64,000 bases of DNA. It comes from an uncultured Actinomycetes bacterium. GTDB lineage: Bacteria; Actinomycetota; Acidimicrobiia; Acidimicrobiales; Ilumatobacteraceae. Made by a program: the position numbers and the translations under genes. Numbering within the stretch: the first letter of the stretch is position 1; every line of letters begins with the position of its first letter. Location: assembly GCA_903872155.1 (NCBI GenBank), contig CAIQJP010000099.1, forward strand, positions 22,921-86,920, written 5' to 3'. The notes below the pieces were generated by a model. The model was not told the DNA's origin and did no database searches. It saw nothing but the letters and a program-made list of their open reading frames with translations. Shown here one piece after another: positions 1 to 9,040 of the stretch.

Positions 1-1
1 C

Positions 2-1453
2 ATGTTGGTTCATAAATACGGTGTGAAAAAAGGCGATCGTGTCGCTATCGCGATGCGCAATTACCCCGAATGGGTCATGTCATTTGCGGCCATCTTGTCT
101 ATTGGTGCTATCTCTGTTTCTTTCAATGCTTGGTGGACCGAAGATGAGAATGACTTTGCTCTCGAGGATTGCGGCGCCAAGGTCTTGCTATGCGATGACG
201 AGCGCGCCGAACGTTCAACAGCGTCGTTGAAGCGTTTGGGCATTCATGGTGTCGTCTGTCGATCACAGAAGCCCTTACCTGAAGGATTCGATCGTTGGGA
301 AGACTCAATCATGCTTGGCGAAGTAATGCCAGCAGTCGATATCGCACCCGATGACGATGCCACAATTTTGTATACCAGCGGCACGACCGGGCGACCCAAA
401 GGCGCGGTCAGCACTCATCGTTCGATTATTCAAGCCCTCATGGCATTCTCATGCCGCACCACAATTACGAATGTTCGCTACCCCAAAGATCCGAAAGATC
501 CCAACGACCCACCAAGTTTGGTTCCCGCATTCATTTTGGTTGTTCCTCTTTTTCATGTCACCGGATGCATTCCAGTCATGATGAGCTGCTTTGTGGGTGG
601 TCTCAAACTAGTGATCATGTACAAATGGGAACCCGAACGGGCTCTACAACTTATTGAGCGCGAACAAATCACCAACTTTGTTGGTGTACCAACCCAATCA
701 TGGGACCTTTTAGAGTGCCCGAATTTTTCAAAGTATGACGTCTCAAGTCTCAACAGTGTCGGTGGCGGCGGAGCACCGGCCCCGCCCGAATTGGTGAAGC
801 GCGTCGCGAACAACTTCAAAAAGGGTCAACCTGGCATCGGCTACGGCATGACTGAAACAAATGCTTACGGTCCGCAAAACACCGGACCTGATTACATCTC
901 GCATCCCACGTCAACTGGCCGCGGAGTTCCCATTCTCGAAATCGAAACTCGCGATGCCGACGGGCGCCATTTAGGCCCAGATGAAATCGGTGAAATTTGG
1001 TTCAAGGGTCCGCATCTCATTCGGGGCTATTGGAATCGACCAGAAGCGACGGCCGAAACCATCGTGAATGGATGGCTCCGTTCGGGCGACCTCGGCAAGA
1101 TTGACGAAGACGGATTTGTATACGTACTTGACCGCGCCAAGGACATGGTGCTTCGCGCTGGCGAGAATATCTATAGCGCCGAAGTTGAGGCTTCAATTTA
1201 TGAGCTTCCTCAAATACACGAGTGCGCCGTCTTCGGACTACCTCACGAGCGACTTGGCGAAGAAGTTGCCTGTGTCATCATGCTGAAACCCGGTATGAGC
1301 CTGACTGCAGACGATGTACGAACTCATGTTGCGAAGAACCTGGCTGGATTCAAGGTGCCAAGTCGGATTGCATTTGTCGCCGAGCCTCTCCCCCGTAATG
1401 CGTCAGGAAAGATTCTCAAGCGCGAATTGCGAGACACCTTTCCGTCACAATGA
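2..1453 (+). CDS. Acyl-CoA synthetase (AMP-dependent ligase), 5' end cut by window
   Basis: Adenylate-forming enzyme that would activate a carboxylic acid to its CoA thioester. The visible 483 residues carry the AMP/phosphate loop YTSGTTGRPKG (about residues 124-134), the GYGMTE motif (about 280), the hinge region SGDLGKIDEDGF (about 360) and the C-terminal catalytic lysine motif NASGKILKREL. The first residues already correspond to the GDRVAI segment, which family members usually reach after 50-70 residues. The true start therefore probably lies upstream of the window, and the ATG at 2 is internal. The acid substrate cannot be told from sequence. A His-rich gene follows closely on the same strand but has its own promoter-like signal. 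Confidence 0.9.
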   Translation: MLVHKYGVKKGDRVAIAMRNYPEWVMSFAAILSIGAISVSFNAWWTEDENDFALEDCGAKVLLCDDERAERSTASLKRLGIHGVVCRSQKPLPEGFDRWEDSIMLGEVMPAVDIAPDDDATILYTSGTTGRPKGAVSTHRSIIQALMAFSCRTTITNVRYPKDPKDPNDPPSLVPAFILVVPLFHVTGCIPVMMSCFVGGLKLVIMYKWEPERALQLIEREQITNFVGVPTQSWDLLECPNFSKYDVSSLNSVGGGGAPAPPELVKRVANNFKKGQPGIGYGMTETNAYGPQNTGPDYISHPTSTGRGVPILEIETRDADGRHLGPDEIGEIWFKGPHLIRGYWNRPEATAETIVNGWLRSGDLGKIDEDGFVYVLDRAKDMVLRAGENIYSAEVEASIYELPQIHECAVFGLPHERLGEEVACVIMLKPGMSLTADDVRTHVAKNLAGFKVPSRIAFVAEPLPRNASGKILKRELRDTFPSQ

Positions 1454-1465
1454 CACGGCTTGTGG

Positions 1466-1471
1466 CATAAT
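1466..1471 (+). promoter_or_regulatory. -10-like CATAAT box for leaderless His-rich gene
   Basis: CATAAT ends 6 nt before the GTG at 1478, the spacing expected if transcription begins at or next to the start codon. No Shine-Dalgarno-like purine tract sits before that GTG, so a leaderless mRNA is inferred. A TTG at 1460 would also open the frame but lies upstream of this box. Confidence 0.45.
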
Positions 1472-1477
1472 TTTGTC

Positions 1478-1756
1478 GTGAAGCACGAGCACCCACATGT
1501 TCATGGCCCCGATTGTGGCCATGCGGCTATTCCACACGATGATCATTTGGATTACGTGCATGATGGGCATTTACATCACCAACATGACGATCACTGGGAC
1601 GAATGCACCGTTGATGGCTGTGTCGAGCACGCCCAACACGAACATCAACACGGACCAAACTGCGGCCATGTGGCAGTCCCACATGGGGATCACACCGACT
1701 ATCTACACGATGGACACTTGCACGCCGCCCACGGCGACCACTGGGACGAACACTAA
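1478..1756 (+). CDS. His-rich tandem-repeat protein, probable zinc-binding
   Basis: A 92-residue protein built from two copies of a roughly 34-residue unit. Each unit has the pattern H-x-H-G-P-(D/N)-C-G-H, then PH-x-DH, D-Y-(V/L)-H-D-G-H-L-H and DHWDE. A short linker with two further cysteines lies between them. There is no signal peptide or membrane segment, so it should be cytoplasmic. Spaced His, Cys and Asp strongly suggest zinc or other transition-metal binding. It converges on the znuCBA operon, which supports a role in zinc storage or delivery; this is inference. GTG at 1478 was chosen because a -10-like box sits just upstream. I do not recognise a named family. Confidence 0.7.
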   Translation: MKHEHPHVHGPDCGHAAIPHDDHLDYVHDGHLHHQHDDHWDECTVDGCVEHAQHEHQHGPNCGHVAVPHGDHTDYLHDGHLHAAHGDHWDEH

Positions 1757-1758
1757 TC

Positions 1759-1817
1759 CTGTGCTTCTGGTGTCGTTTTAGTTGGCTATACCGATAAAAG
1801 TGACACCAGAATCACAA
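1759..1817. repeat. Dispersed palindrome copy 1, between convergent genes
   Basis: Imperfect inverted repeat. The outer arms GTGCTTCTGGTGTC (1761-1774) and GACACCAGAATCAC (1802-1815) pair with one mismatch. The pairing continues inward with a bulge to a CTATA loop. It lies just after the stop of the His-rich gene and just before the 3' end of znuC. It is related to elements at 16362-16425 and 32594-32648. It is probably a bidirectional terminator. Confidence 0.75.
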
Positions 1818-1828
1818 CTGTTTTTGAG

Positions 1829-2590
1829 TTAGTGGTCGTGGTGGTGTTCGGTGACGACAAGTTGATCGCCCACTTTGGTGAGTCCGATACCAAAGGTTTC
1901 TAGCAAGTTCTCTGGAGTCATCACCACATTGGGTGGACCATCGGCAATCACGCGACCAGCCAGCAGTAATACTCGGTCGCACATTGATGCCTCTCCGACA
2001 TCATGTGTCGCAGTCACAATCGCCGCTCCCCGACTACGTTCAAAGTTCAAAGCATCAATGTACGCAGCGCGTCCAGGTGCATCGAGACCAGCAGTTGGTT
2101 CATCGAGGAGTAACAAATCAGATCGGCGGGCTAAAACTTGCGCCAAATACACTCGCTGCTGTTGCCCTCCGGACAAATCGCGCAACGGCCGATCAGCAAG
2201 TTCAAGAACCTTCAACAATTCCATTGATTCGCTCACGATGACATCATCGGCTCGACTTCGACGAGCGAATCGCGAACGCTGATCAAAGCGACCCATTCGT
2301 ACGACATCAATTGCTCGTAATGGGAGAACAAAACCACTCTGATGAAACTGGCTGAGGTACGCCACTCGTTGTGATGACTCGCCGACTGGTCGACCAAGAA
2401 TTTCTAATCCACCTTCAACGACTGGCAACAGTCCGGCCAATGTTTTGAGCAAAGTCGACTTGCCTGAACCATTTGATCCGACCAAAGCCGTTGATCCCCC
2501 AGGCTTCAAAAAGGCTTCAACACCTGAAAGTACGGCACGTGAGCCGTAACCAACGCTCAGTCGGCGGGCGACAACTGCAGTTCCACTCAT
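1829..2590 (-). CDS. znuC: Zinc ABC transporter ATP-binding protein
   Basis: ATPase subunit of a zinc/manganese-type ABC importer, 253 residues. It shows Walker A GSNGSGKST, the signature LSGGQQQRV, Walker B LLLLDEPTAGLD and a switch histidine in ATHDVGE. The C-terminus ends in a short His/Asp run (EHHHDH), which may also touch metal. The frame is open far upstream, but the ATG at 2590 overlaps the permease stop as ATGA and gives the normal family length. It is the last gene of a three-gene operon (znuA, znuB, znuC) read from a Zur-box promoter. Confidence 0.9.
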   Translation of the reverse strand: MSGTAVVARRLSVGYGSRAVLSGVEAFLKPGGSTALVGSNGSGKSTLLKTLAGLLPVVEGGLEILGRPVGESSQRVAYLSQFHQSGFVLPLRAIDVVRMGRFDQRSRFARRSRADDVIVSESMELLKVLELADRPLRDLSGGQQQRVYLAQVLARRSDLLLLDEPTAGLDAPGRAAYIDALNFERSRGAAIVTATHDVGEASMCDRVLLLAGRVIADGPPNVVMTPENLLETFGIGLTKVGDQLVVTEHHHDH

Positions 2591-3423
2591 GCCCGGACGC
2601 CTTGCACTGATTTCTTTAGCGAGACACCAGTCAGCACGACAAAGAAGATCGCAACTGCCGTCAAAACTACCGAGGCTCCGGCCGCCCATGAAAAATGGTA
2701 CGAAGCCAACAGCCCGAGATACGTCGAAACGATGCCAATAACCGCAGCCCACATCATCATCGTTCCGATTCGCTTGGCAAGTAACGCTCCAACTCCAGCT
2801 GGCGCCAACAACATGCCAAAGACCAACAATGAACCCACTGTTTGAAATGACACCACGACTGTTCCAGCAATCAGAAGCAGCATTAAGCGGTGATACCACT
2901 GGGCCTTGTAACCCATCGCTCGAGTGAGGTCACCATCAAAACAGAGCAACAAAAATGGGCGCGCCGAAAACACCGATACAACTAGAACAACCAGCAACGC
3001 CAGTGCCTGAGCCAGCAAATCTGAATTCGCAACTCCCAAGAATTGACCAAACAGAATTGACTCTAAATCTCCAGTCAATTTGTTTGAACTTGAAACGAGC
3101 ACTACACCGAGCGCGAGAAGGCCAATAAATAGCAACCCGATTGCGGTGTCATTTGACAGTTTGGAACGCGCTGTAATAAACCCGACTCCCCCAACCATGA
3201 CCGCCGCTCCAACTGCAGCACCGAGCATCGCTGGCATTCCCAAAATCATCGCTCCAGCAACACCCGGCAAAACTCCATGAGCGAGCGCATCCCCAATAAA
3301 TGCCATACCACGAAGAACGACGTAGGTACCGACGATCGCACAAGTCAATGAAACCAAGATTCCTGCCAACAACGCACGCTGCATAAAACCGTTATGCAGA
3401 AAGGGATCGATGAAATTTCCCAT
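2587..3423 (-). CDS. znuB: Zinc ABC transporter permease
   Basis: Membrane subunit of the ABC-3 family (ZnuB/TroC-like), 278 residues, with about eight hydrophobic helices. The family segment with GMAFIGDALAHGVLPG lies at about residues 39-54. It would form the translocation channel for zinc delivered by the binding protein at 3429-4373. It starts 5 nt after znuA ends and overlaps znuC by 4 nt, so the three are very likely co-transcribed and translationally coupled. Confidence 0.92.
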   Translation of the reverse strand: MGNFIDPFLHNGFMQRALLAGILVSLTCAIVGTYVVLRGMAFIGDALAHGVLPGVAGAMILGMPAMLGAAVGAAVMVGGVGFITARSKLSNDTAIGLLFIGLLALGVVLVSSSNKLTGDLESILFGQFLGVANSDLLAQALALLVVLVVSVFSARPFLLLCFDGDLTRAMGYKAQWYHRLMLLLIAGTVVVSFQTVGSLLVFGMLLAPAGVGALLAKRIGTMMMWAAVIGIVSTYLGLLASYHFSWAAGASVVLTAVAIFFVVLTGVSLKKSVQGVRA

Positions 3424-3428
3424 CAGAA

Positions 3429-4373
3429 CTACGACTTGAGCGCTGACACGATTGTTGATGCGAGATTCGTCATGAAAGTTGCATACGACCCATCATCAGG
3501 TAGTACATGCGTCGAAATTTCCATGACTTTGGCTCCTGAATCTTTAGCCAACGAATCAGCAACGTCATCAGAAGTGCCGAGTTCGGTGAAAATCACATGC
3601 ACTTGATTAGCTTTGATCTTCCCAACAAGCGCCGTCATATCAGCGGCCGATGCTTCAGATTTGCTCGACAGATTAGGAATGATTGCGCCAATCAAGGTGA
3701 AGTTATAACGACGAGCGAAGTATCCCAAAGATTCGTGTCCAGTAATCAACAGACGGTTCTCAGGTTCAAGTGTGCTTATTGATTTTTCAATGTTGTGATC
3801 AAGAGTGAGCAAGTCTTCTGAAACCTTTGCGGTTTGGTCAGACACCTCAATATTGACGCTCGCTAATTTTTCGCCGAGTGCTTGAACAACTTCAGCCATC
3901 ACTGACGGATCAGTCCAGATATGTGGATCTTTTGCGCCAACTGCTTGATCGGCATCTGTTGGGTCAGCACCTTCGCCTTCTCCAACTCGACGGGGAGTGA
4001 TGTGATCGGTCGCCACAAAAATATCAACGTGATCATCTTGTGCTTGTTTCAACACATCAACGAGCCCTGCCTCAAGCCCGAGTCCATTTGTGACCACGAG
4101 GTCGGCGTTCTGCAACTTCTCGATGTCCTTTGCCGACGGTTGCCATTCATGGGGATCACTCCCATTGGGCATCAAGACCGTGACGTCAGCTGATGTTCCA
4201 ACAACTTCTCGAACCAATGAACCCAAAATCGAGTACGTGACAACAACACTCGGGCGATCTGAGGACCCATCGGGAGTCGAACCTTTCGCGCCACACGACG
4301 TCACCACCATCACGACGGCCGCACCAGCGGCGACACAACGCCCGAACCACTTGAGGTGCCTGACATGACTCAC
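3429..4373 (-). CDS. znuA: Zinc-binding lipoprotein of ABC transporter (TroA family)
   Basis: Extracytoplasmic metal-binding protein, 314 residues. It begins with a signal sequence and a lipobox VTSC with Cys27, so it should be lipid-anchored. The metal-site histidines expected for ZnuA are visible at His75 (SDPHEW), His151 (KDPHIW) and His213 (TGHESLGYF). The loop between the first two, which is His-rich in many zinc-specific ZnuA proteins, is here acidic and almost free of His. The start is a GTG at 4373 directly beside the Zur box and a CATTAT -10-like hexamer, consistent with a leaderless, zinc-repressed transcript. Confidence 0.9.
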   Translation of the reverse strand: MSHVRHLKWFGRCVAAGAAVVMVVTSCGAKGSTPDGSSDRPSVVVTYSILGSLVREVVGTSADVTVLMPNGSDPHEWQPSAKDIEKLQNADLVVTNGLGLEAGLVDVLKQAQDDHVDIFVATDHITPRRVGEGEGADPTDADQAVGAKDPHIWTDPSVMAEVVQALGEKLASVNIEVSDQTAKVSEDLLTLDHNIEKSISTLEPENRLLITGHESLGYFARRYNFTLIGAIIPNLSSKSEASAADMTALVGKIKANQVHVIFTELGTSDDVADSLAKDSGAKVMEISTHVLPDDGSYATFMTNLASTIVSALKS

Positions 4374-4378
4374 AACAT

Positions 4379-4397
4379 AATGGTAATGATTCTCATT
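4379..4397 (-). promoter_or_regulatory. Zur box upstream of znuA
   Basis: AATGGTAATGATTCTCATT is a 19-bp near-palindrome with the conserved skeleton AATGnnAATnATTnnCATT. It resembles known actinobacterial Zur operators. It abuts and partly overlaps the -10-like CATTAT (4377-4382, minus strand) and the znuA start, so zinc-loaded Zur would block transcription. No zur gene is in the window. Confidence 0.8.
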
Positions 4398-4460
4398 TAT
4401 AAACGCAACACTTCAGACCTTTCTTGGGCAGCATTCCCCCGCACGCACTACGGTCTGATC

Positions 4461-5678
4461 ATGGTTTCCGCATTTTTGCACCCCTTCGCCAAACCCACTC
4501 GAACCGATTTTCGAACCCTTGTGCGTGGCCAAGGTGCCGTGGTGTACGACAACCAGGGCAACCAGTACATCGATGGCATGGCGAGCCTCTGGTACTGCGC
4601 AGTGGGGCACGGTCGAAGCGATATGGCCGAATCAATCGCTCGTCAAGCCGGCACATTGGCGGCCTACTCAACCTTTGATCCATTCACCAATGAACCTGCC
4701 GAAGAACTCGCTGCAAAGTTGGTGTCTATTGGCCCCATGCCCGACTCACGGGTTTTCTACACGTCGTCTGGTTCTGAGGCTGTTGATACGGCAATGAAGT
4801 TGGCGCGGCTCGCCCATGTCCAAGCCGGACACCCCGAGCGCACCTTGATCATTTCTCGGCAACGCGGCTATCACGGCACTGCTTATGGTGGAACGAGTGC
4901 CCAAGGAATTCCGCCCAACCGCGAAGGTTATGGTCCGCTCGTTGGCGATGTTGAACAAGTGCCCGCTGATGACATCGAAGCGTTGGCGACCGTCATGGCA
5001 CAACGCGGCAACACCATCGCGGCAATTCTCGTTGAGCCATTGCAAGGGGCCGGTGGTGTTTTCCCACCGACCGAGGGTTACCTGCAGAGCGTTCGTCGCT
5101 TATGCGATCAACACGGAGCATTTCTCATTTTCGATGAAGTCATCAGTGGCTTTGGAAGATTAGGAACTTGGTTCGCTGCTCACAAATACAACGTTCGCCC
5201 CGACATGGTGACGTTCGCGAAGGCTGTCACCTCTGGCTATCAACCTCTTGGTGGCGTCTTTGTCGGACCAGCAGTTCGTCAACCCCTCGAAGCCGATCCC
5301 GCATTCTTCTTACGGACCGGCTTCACTTACTCCGGCCACCCAACTGCCTGTGCTGCCGCATTGACCAACATTGAAATTCTTGAGCGTGAAGATTTGCTCA
5401 ATCGTTCGCTTCATATCGGCAAACGACTATCCACCGGATTGCAAGCCCTTGCTGACGACGGAATGGTCGCAGCAATTCGTGGCGATGGTTCGGTGTGGGC
5501 GGTCTCGCACCATCCCCACAACGACCCAGTCGTCATTCGTGATCGCATGATGAACCTTGGCGTCATTACTCGAGCAATTGGCGCTGATGCCAACACCTTC
5601 TGCCCGCCATTCGTCATCAGCGATGCCCAGATTGACCAAATCATTGATGTCCTTGCCACTGCACTCAAAGCGAACTGA
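4461..5678 (+). CDS. Class III PLP-dependent aminotransferase
   Basis: Fold-type I class III aminotransferase of 405 residues. Such enzymes move an amino group from an omega-amino acid or amine to a keto acid. The cofactor segment FDEVISGFGRLG is followed by the Schiff-base lysine in TFAKAVTSGYQPLGG (Lys254). The frame is open upstream to 4356, but that part would cross the Zur box. The ATG at 4461 matches the family N-terminus and is preceded by TACGGT (4449-4454) at a 6-nt spacing typical of leaderless starts. A P450 gene follows after 9 nt. The amine substrate is unknown. Confidence 0.85.
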   Translation: MVSAFLHPFAKPTRTDFRTLVRGQGAVVYDNQGNQYIDGMASLWYCAVGHGRSDMAESIARQAGTLAAYSTFDPFTNEPAEELAAKLVSIGPMPDSRVFYTSSGSEAVDTAMKLARLAHVQAGHPERTLIISRQRGYHGTAYGGTSAQGIPPNREGYGPLVGDVEQVPADDIEALATVMAQRGNTIAAILVEPLQGAGGVFPPTEGYLQSVRRLCDQHGAFLIFDEVISGFGRLGTWFAAHKYNVRPDMVTFAKAVTSGYQPLGGVFVGPAVRQPLEADPAFFLRTGFTYSGHPTACAAALTNIEILEREDLLNRSLHIGKRLSTGLQALADDGMVAAIRGDGSVWAVSHHPHNDPVVIRDRMMNLGVITRAIGADANTFCPPFVISDAQIDQIIDVLATALKAN

Positions 5679-5687
5679 ACAAAACCA

Positions 5688-6905
5688 ATGAACAAACCAG
5701 CATTCAATCCTTTTGATCCAGCGTTTCGCGCGAATCCCTATCCATTTTACGATGCATTGCGCGAACAAGACCCAGTCCACATCACGCCGTACGGAAACGT
5801 CATTCTCACACGATTTGAAGATGTGTCATGGACATTGCGCAGCAACGATTTCAGCCGCGATATTGATGCAACAGCAAATGAACCCACTGAGCCGCTGGCG
5901 AAAGCGAAATGGGATCGACGTCAGGATCGCACCGGTGCCAAGACAATTTTGAACCTCGATCCTCCCGATCACACCCGCTTACGACGACTCGTGAGCAAAG
6001 CATTTACACCAACTTCCATCGAACGTTTACGTCCCCGAATTCAACAGCTTGTTGATGACGTACTTGACCGTGCCGCAGCAAGTGGCGGAATGGAACTCGT
6101 CGACGACCTCGCCTTCCCGATCCCCTTCCAAGTGATTTCTGATTTACTTGATATGCCCACCGATCGTGCCGATGAAATGCGCGATTGGAGCCAATTGATC
6201 ACCTTGGCACTCGAGCCAACATCAACAATGGAAGACCTCTCTCGAACCGACGCAGCATTCGCTGAATTGATTCCGTACCTGTTCACCGTGATTGAAGATC
6301 GTCGTGCTCATCCTGGAGACGACCTACTGTCGGCTCTTCTTGCAGTTGAAGATGAGGGTGATGTGCTCAGACTTGACGAACTGATTTCATTCGTCGTACT
6401 TCTCTATATCGCGGGCCACGAAACGACCGTCAATCTGATCGGCAACTCGGTTAATGCTTTATTGAAACACCCCGACCAAATTGCTCTTTGGGAAGCGGAC
6501 GCCTCTATTGGCACTCGGGCCATTGACGAACTTTTACGCTTTGACGGCCCAGTTCAACAGACCGTACGTGTTCCCATCGTGCCGGTTACCTATCAAACGC
6601 TCAACGGCCCGTATGTCGTTGAGCCAGGAACTGTCGTGACCACCGTCCTCGGTGCGGGCAATCACGATCCAGCAATGTTCAACGATCCAAATACGCTGCA
6701 CCTCGACCGAGCAAACTCAAATCGACACTTGGCCTTTGCTGGGGGTATCCACTATTGCCTCGGGGCAAGCCTGGCCAAACTTGAAGCCGAAATTGCTGTT
6801 GGATCGATCGTTTCTCGATTCCCAAATATGCAAGCCGTCGGTGACATCACGTGGCGCGATCGACTCACCATTCGTGGTGTCGATCACTTGCAACTTGAGT
6901 TTTAA
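5688..6905 (+). CDS. Cytochrome P450
   Basis: Soluble bacterial P450 of 405 residues. It has the I-helix motif AGHETT, the ExxR pair in DELLRFDG and the haem-binding loop FAGGIHYCLG with thiolate ligand Cys357. It would hydroxylate a hydrophobic substrate using electrons from a ferredoxin and reductase that are not in the window. It sits 9 nt after the aminotransferase and is probably co-transcribed with it. It converges with the SDR gene at 6909, only 3 nt away. The substrate is not deducible. Confidence 0.93.
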   Translation: MNKPAFNPFDPAFRANPYPFYDALREQDPVHITPYGNVILTRFEDVSWTLRSNDFSRDIDATANEPTEPLAKAKWDRRQDRTGAKTILNLDPPDHTRLRRLVSKAFTPTSIERLRPRIQQLVDDVLDRAAASGGMELVDDLAFPIPFQVISDLLDMPTDRADEMRDWSQLITLALEPTSTMEDLSRTDAAFAELIPYLFTVIEDRRAHPGDDLLSALLAVEDEGDVLRLDELISFVVLLYIAGHETTVNLIGNSVNALLKHPDQIALWEADASIGTRAIDELLRFDGPVQQTVRVPIVPVTYQTLNGPYVVEPGTVVTTVLGAGNHDPAMFNDPNTLHLDRANSNRHLAFAGGIHYCLGASLAKLEAEIAVGSIVSRFPNMQAVGDITWRDRLTIRGVDHLQLEF

Positions 6906-6908
6906 AAC

Positions 6909-7721
6909 TTATTTGCGAGTCTTGTACTTGACGGCACGATTACCGTTTTCGTCACGAGTATCAAACTGTTCAGAAAGATCTTCGATCCACTGAATCGTTC
7001 CCGAACGATCCATCAGATCGGGAGCAATCACGAGTGCAGCGATAGCGCGACCAACACCGAGTGTCGTCTGCGCTGCCGTGAGATCGGTTCCTCGTTCACC
7101 CGAAACCGCCTGAATGAACTCAGTCGCAACCGAACCCGGATACACCGAACAACAAGCGATTCCCTTGGGCTTCAACTCAAGAGCCATGTCGGCACTCAGT
7201 CGATCAAGACCAGCCTTACCTGCGCCGTACGAAGAACTGAAGTGATACGAACTTCCACCTGGCGATGAGACGTTAATGATCGACCCACCAGTACCAGCAG
7301 CAAACAACAACGGCGCGGCGTACCACGAAGCGATGTAATGAGCCCGAAGACCAATACCTACTTGATCGTCCCAAATGCTCACGGGGTGATCCCAAAAGCC
7401 ACCGCCCCATGCTGGCGGATCGGGAATCTTGTAGACGTTGTTCACCAAGATGTCGATCTTGCCGACTTCGGCTTTAATGCGCGCGAACAACGCGGCGATC
7501 TGCGCGTCATCTCCATGATCGACCTGAATAGCAATACCTTTGCCGCCAGCTTCGTTAACCATTTTGACAGTCGTGTCAATCGTAAGAGGTCCATCACCCG
7601 TTGAGCGGCCGGTGATGTACACAGTTGCGCCCTTCTCGGCAAAGGCAATCGCGGTACCGCGACCGATACCTCGGCTTGAACCAGTGACGACTGCAATCTT
7701 TCCTTCAAGTTCGCGACTCAT
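6909..7721 (-). CDS. Short-chain dehydrogenase/reductase
   Basis: Classical SDR of 270 residues with the cofactor motif TGSSRGIG near the N-terminus, NNV at the end of strand 4, catalytic Ser in NVSSPGG and YGAGK as the YxxxK pair. It would oxidise or reduce an alcohol/ketone with NAD(P). Its ATG overlaps the stop of the upstream P450 by 4 nt (ATGA), so the P450 product may be its substrate. It is the last gene of a four-gene minus-strand operon starting at 11751. Confidence 0.9.
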   Translation of the reverse strand: MSRELEGKIAVVTGSSRGIGRGTAIAFAEKGATVYITGRSTGDGPLTIDTTVKMVNEAGGKGIAIQVDHGDDAQIAALFARIKAEVGKIDILVNNVYKIPDPPAWGGGFWDHPVSIWDDQVGIGLRAHYIASWYAAPLLFAAGTGGSIINVSSPGGSSYHFSSSYGAGKAGLDRLSADMALELKPKGIACCSVYPGSVATEFIQAVSGERGTDLTAAQTTLGVGRAIAALVIAPDLMDRSGTIQWIEDLSEQFDTRDENGNRAVKYKTRK

Positions 7722-8992
7722 GCGGTGACGCCTTTGGCCGCAGTGAACTCAATGTCAAGATCAGTCAAACCACGAAGCATGAAACTTGGGAAATACTGAT
7801 ACTTGTTCGACTCAGACAACGTGATGGTGTCGATGCGCTTTGACAATTCTTCGGCCGCTACCTTGCCTTCGAGACGTGACAAGTTGGCACCCAAGCAGAA
7901 GTGAATTCCCTTACCGAAAGCCAAGTTCTCACGGAGGTGATCACGCATCGGGCAGAACTCATCAGGCTTGTCGTACAAAACTTCATCGCGGTTTGCTGAT
8001 GCAAAAACGATGATGATGCGCTGACCTTTCGTGAGTTGTACTCCCCCAAGTTCAACATCTTTGGTGACGACTCGCCACATACCTTGAGTAGGAGTCGACA
8101 AACGCAATGTTTCTTCGAACACCTTTTCAGCTCGTGACGGATCAGCCTTGAGTGCCGCCCATTCTTCGGGGTTCTCGGCGAGCAAACGAATCATCTCAGT
8201 GAGTGACTTAGTAGTCGTTTCGTTTCCGGCAACTAACAACTGCTGAATGATGCTCAACATTTCGGGCATATCAAGCTGGCGCTTGTCGGTCACTTCGGGA
8301 TCATCATCATCGATTGATGCATTGAGCAGATTCGTCAAAATATCGTCTTGTGGATTGGTGCGACGAAGTTCAATCTGCTCGGCGAAGTAATGCTGGAATT
8401 CATTAACGCCGTACTCAGCTTGAAGGCGCTGTTCGATGGTGATGTTGGTTCCAATACCGGCGATCGAGTCATCTGACCAACGCTTGAAATCGGCCAAACG
8501 ATCGTCGGGAACATTCAGCGCCTTGGCGATTACTCGAACAGGTAACGGCACGCCGAATTCCTTCACGAATTCGATGCGACCTTTATCAATCCAAGAATTG
8601 ATCAACTCAACAGTGATCTGACGAACGATAGGTTCCATTTCAGCAATGACCTTCGGGTGGAAGGCGCGAGCTACTAAACGACGGTAACGAGTGTGATCTG
8701 GCTGATCGGCCGTCAACATGGTTGGCACTCGCGGGTATCCAGCTGCCATGACTTCAGCAAACTTTTCACGATCTGCCGAACTCAATGGCATACCTGCACC
8801 ACCGAACATTGATGAATATGTCTGTGGATCGCGCAAGACCTGCATCACCAAGTCATGCTTGGTCACGAGGTGTACGCCAAGACCCGGCACGGGATGTACC
8901 GGTGCTTCTTCTCGCATCTGTGCATAGTGCGGGAATGGACACTGCTGCGTTGAAGGATCAAATGGGTTAAAGGTGCTGATGTCTACGGCCAT
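7718..8992 (-). CDS. Cytochrome P450
   Basis: P450 of 424 residues with a proline-rich N-terminus (FNPFDPSTQQCPFP), the I-helix motif VAGNETT, ExxR in EETLR and haem loop FGKGIHFCLG with Cys at about residue 366. The usual acid-alcohol pair appears as E-T, with Asn where many family members have His or Asp. It is coupled to the SDR gene by a 4-nt overlap and lies 48 nt after the LLM oxidoreductase gene. A redox partner is not nearby. Confidence 0.93.
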   Translation of the reverse strand: MAVDISTFNPFDPSTQQCPFPHYAQMREEAPVHPVPGLGVHLVTKHDLVMQVLRDPQTYSSMFGGAGMPLSSADREKFAEVMAAGYPRVPTMLTADQPDHTRYRRLVARAFHPKVIAEMEPIVRQITVELINSWIDKGRIEFVKEFGVPLPVRVIAKALNVPDDRLADFKRWSDDSIAGIGTNITIEQRLQAEYGVNEFQHYFAEQIELRRTNPQDDILTNLLNASIDDDDPEVTDKRQLDMPEMLSIIQQLLVAGNETTTKSLTEMIRLLAENPEEWAALKADPSRAEKVFEETLRLSTPTQGMWRVVTKDVELGGVQLTKGQRIIIVFASANRDEVLYDKPDEFCPMRDHLRENLAFGKGIHFCLGANLSRLEGKVAAEELSKRIDTITLSESNKYQYFPSFMLRGLTDLDIEFTAAKGVTA

Positions 8993-9040
8993 GATGTGCT
9001 CTTTCTGAGAAACGAATGGGATTGAAATGAGAAATTCGGA

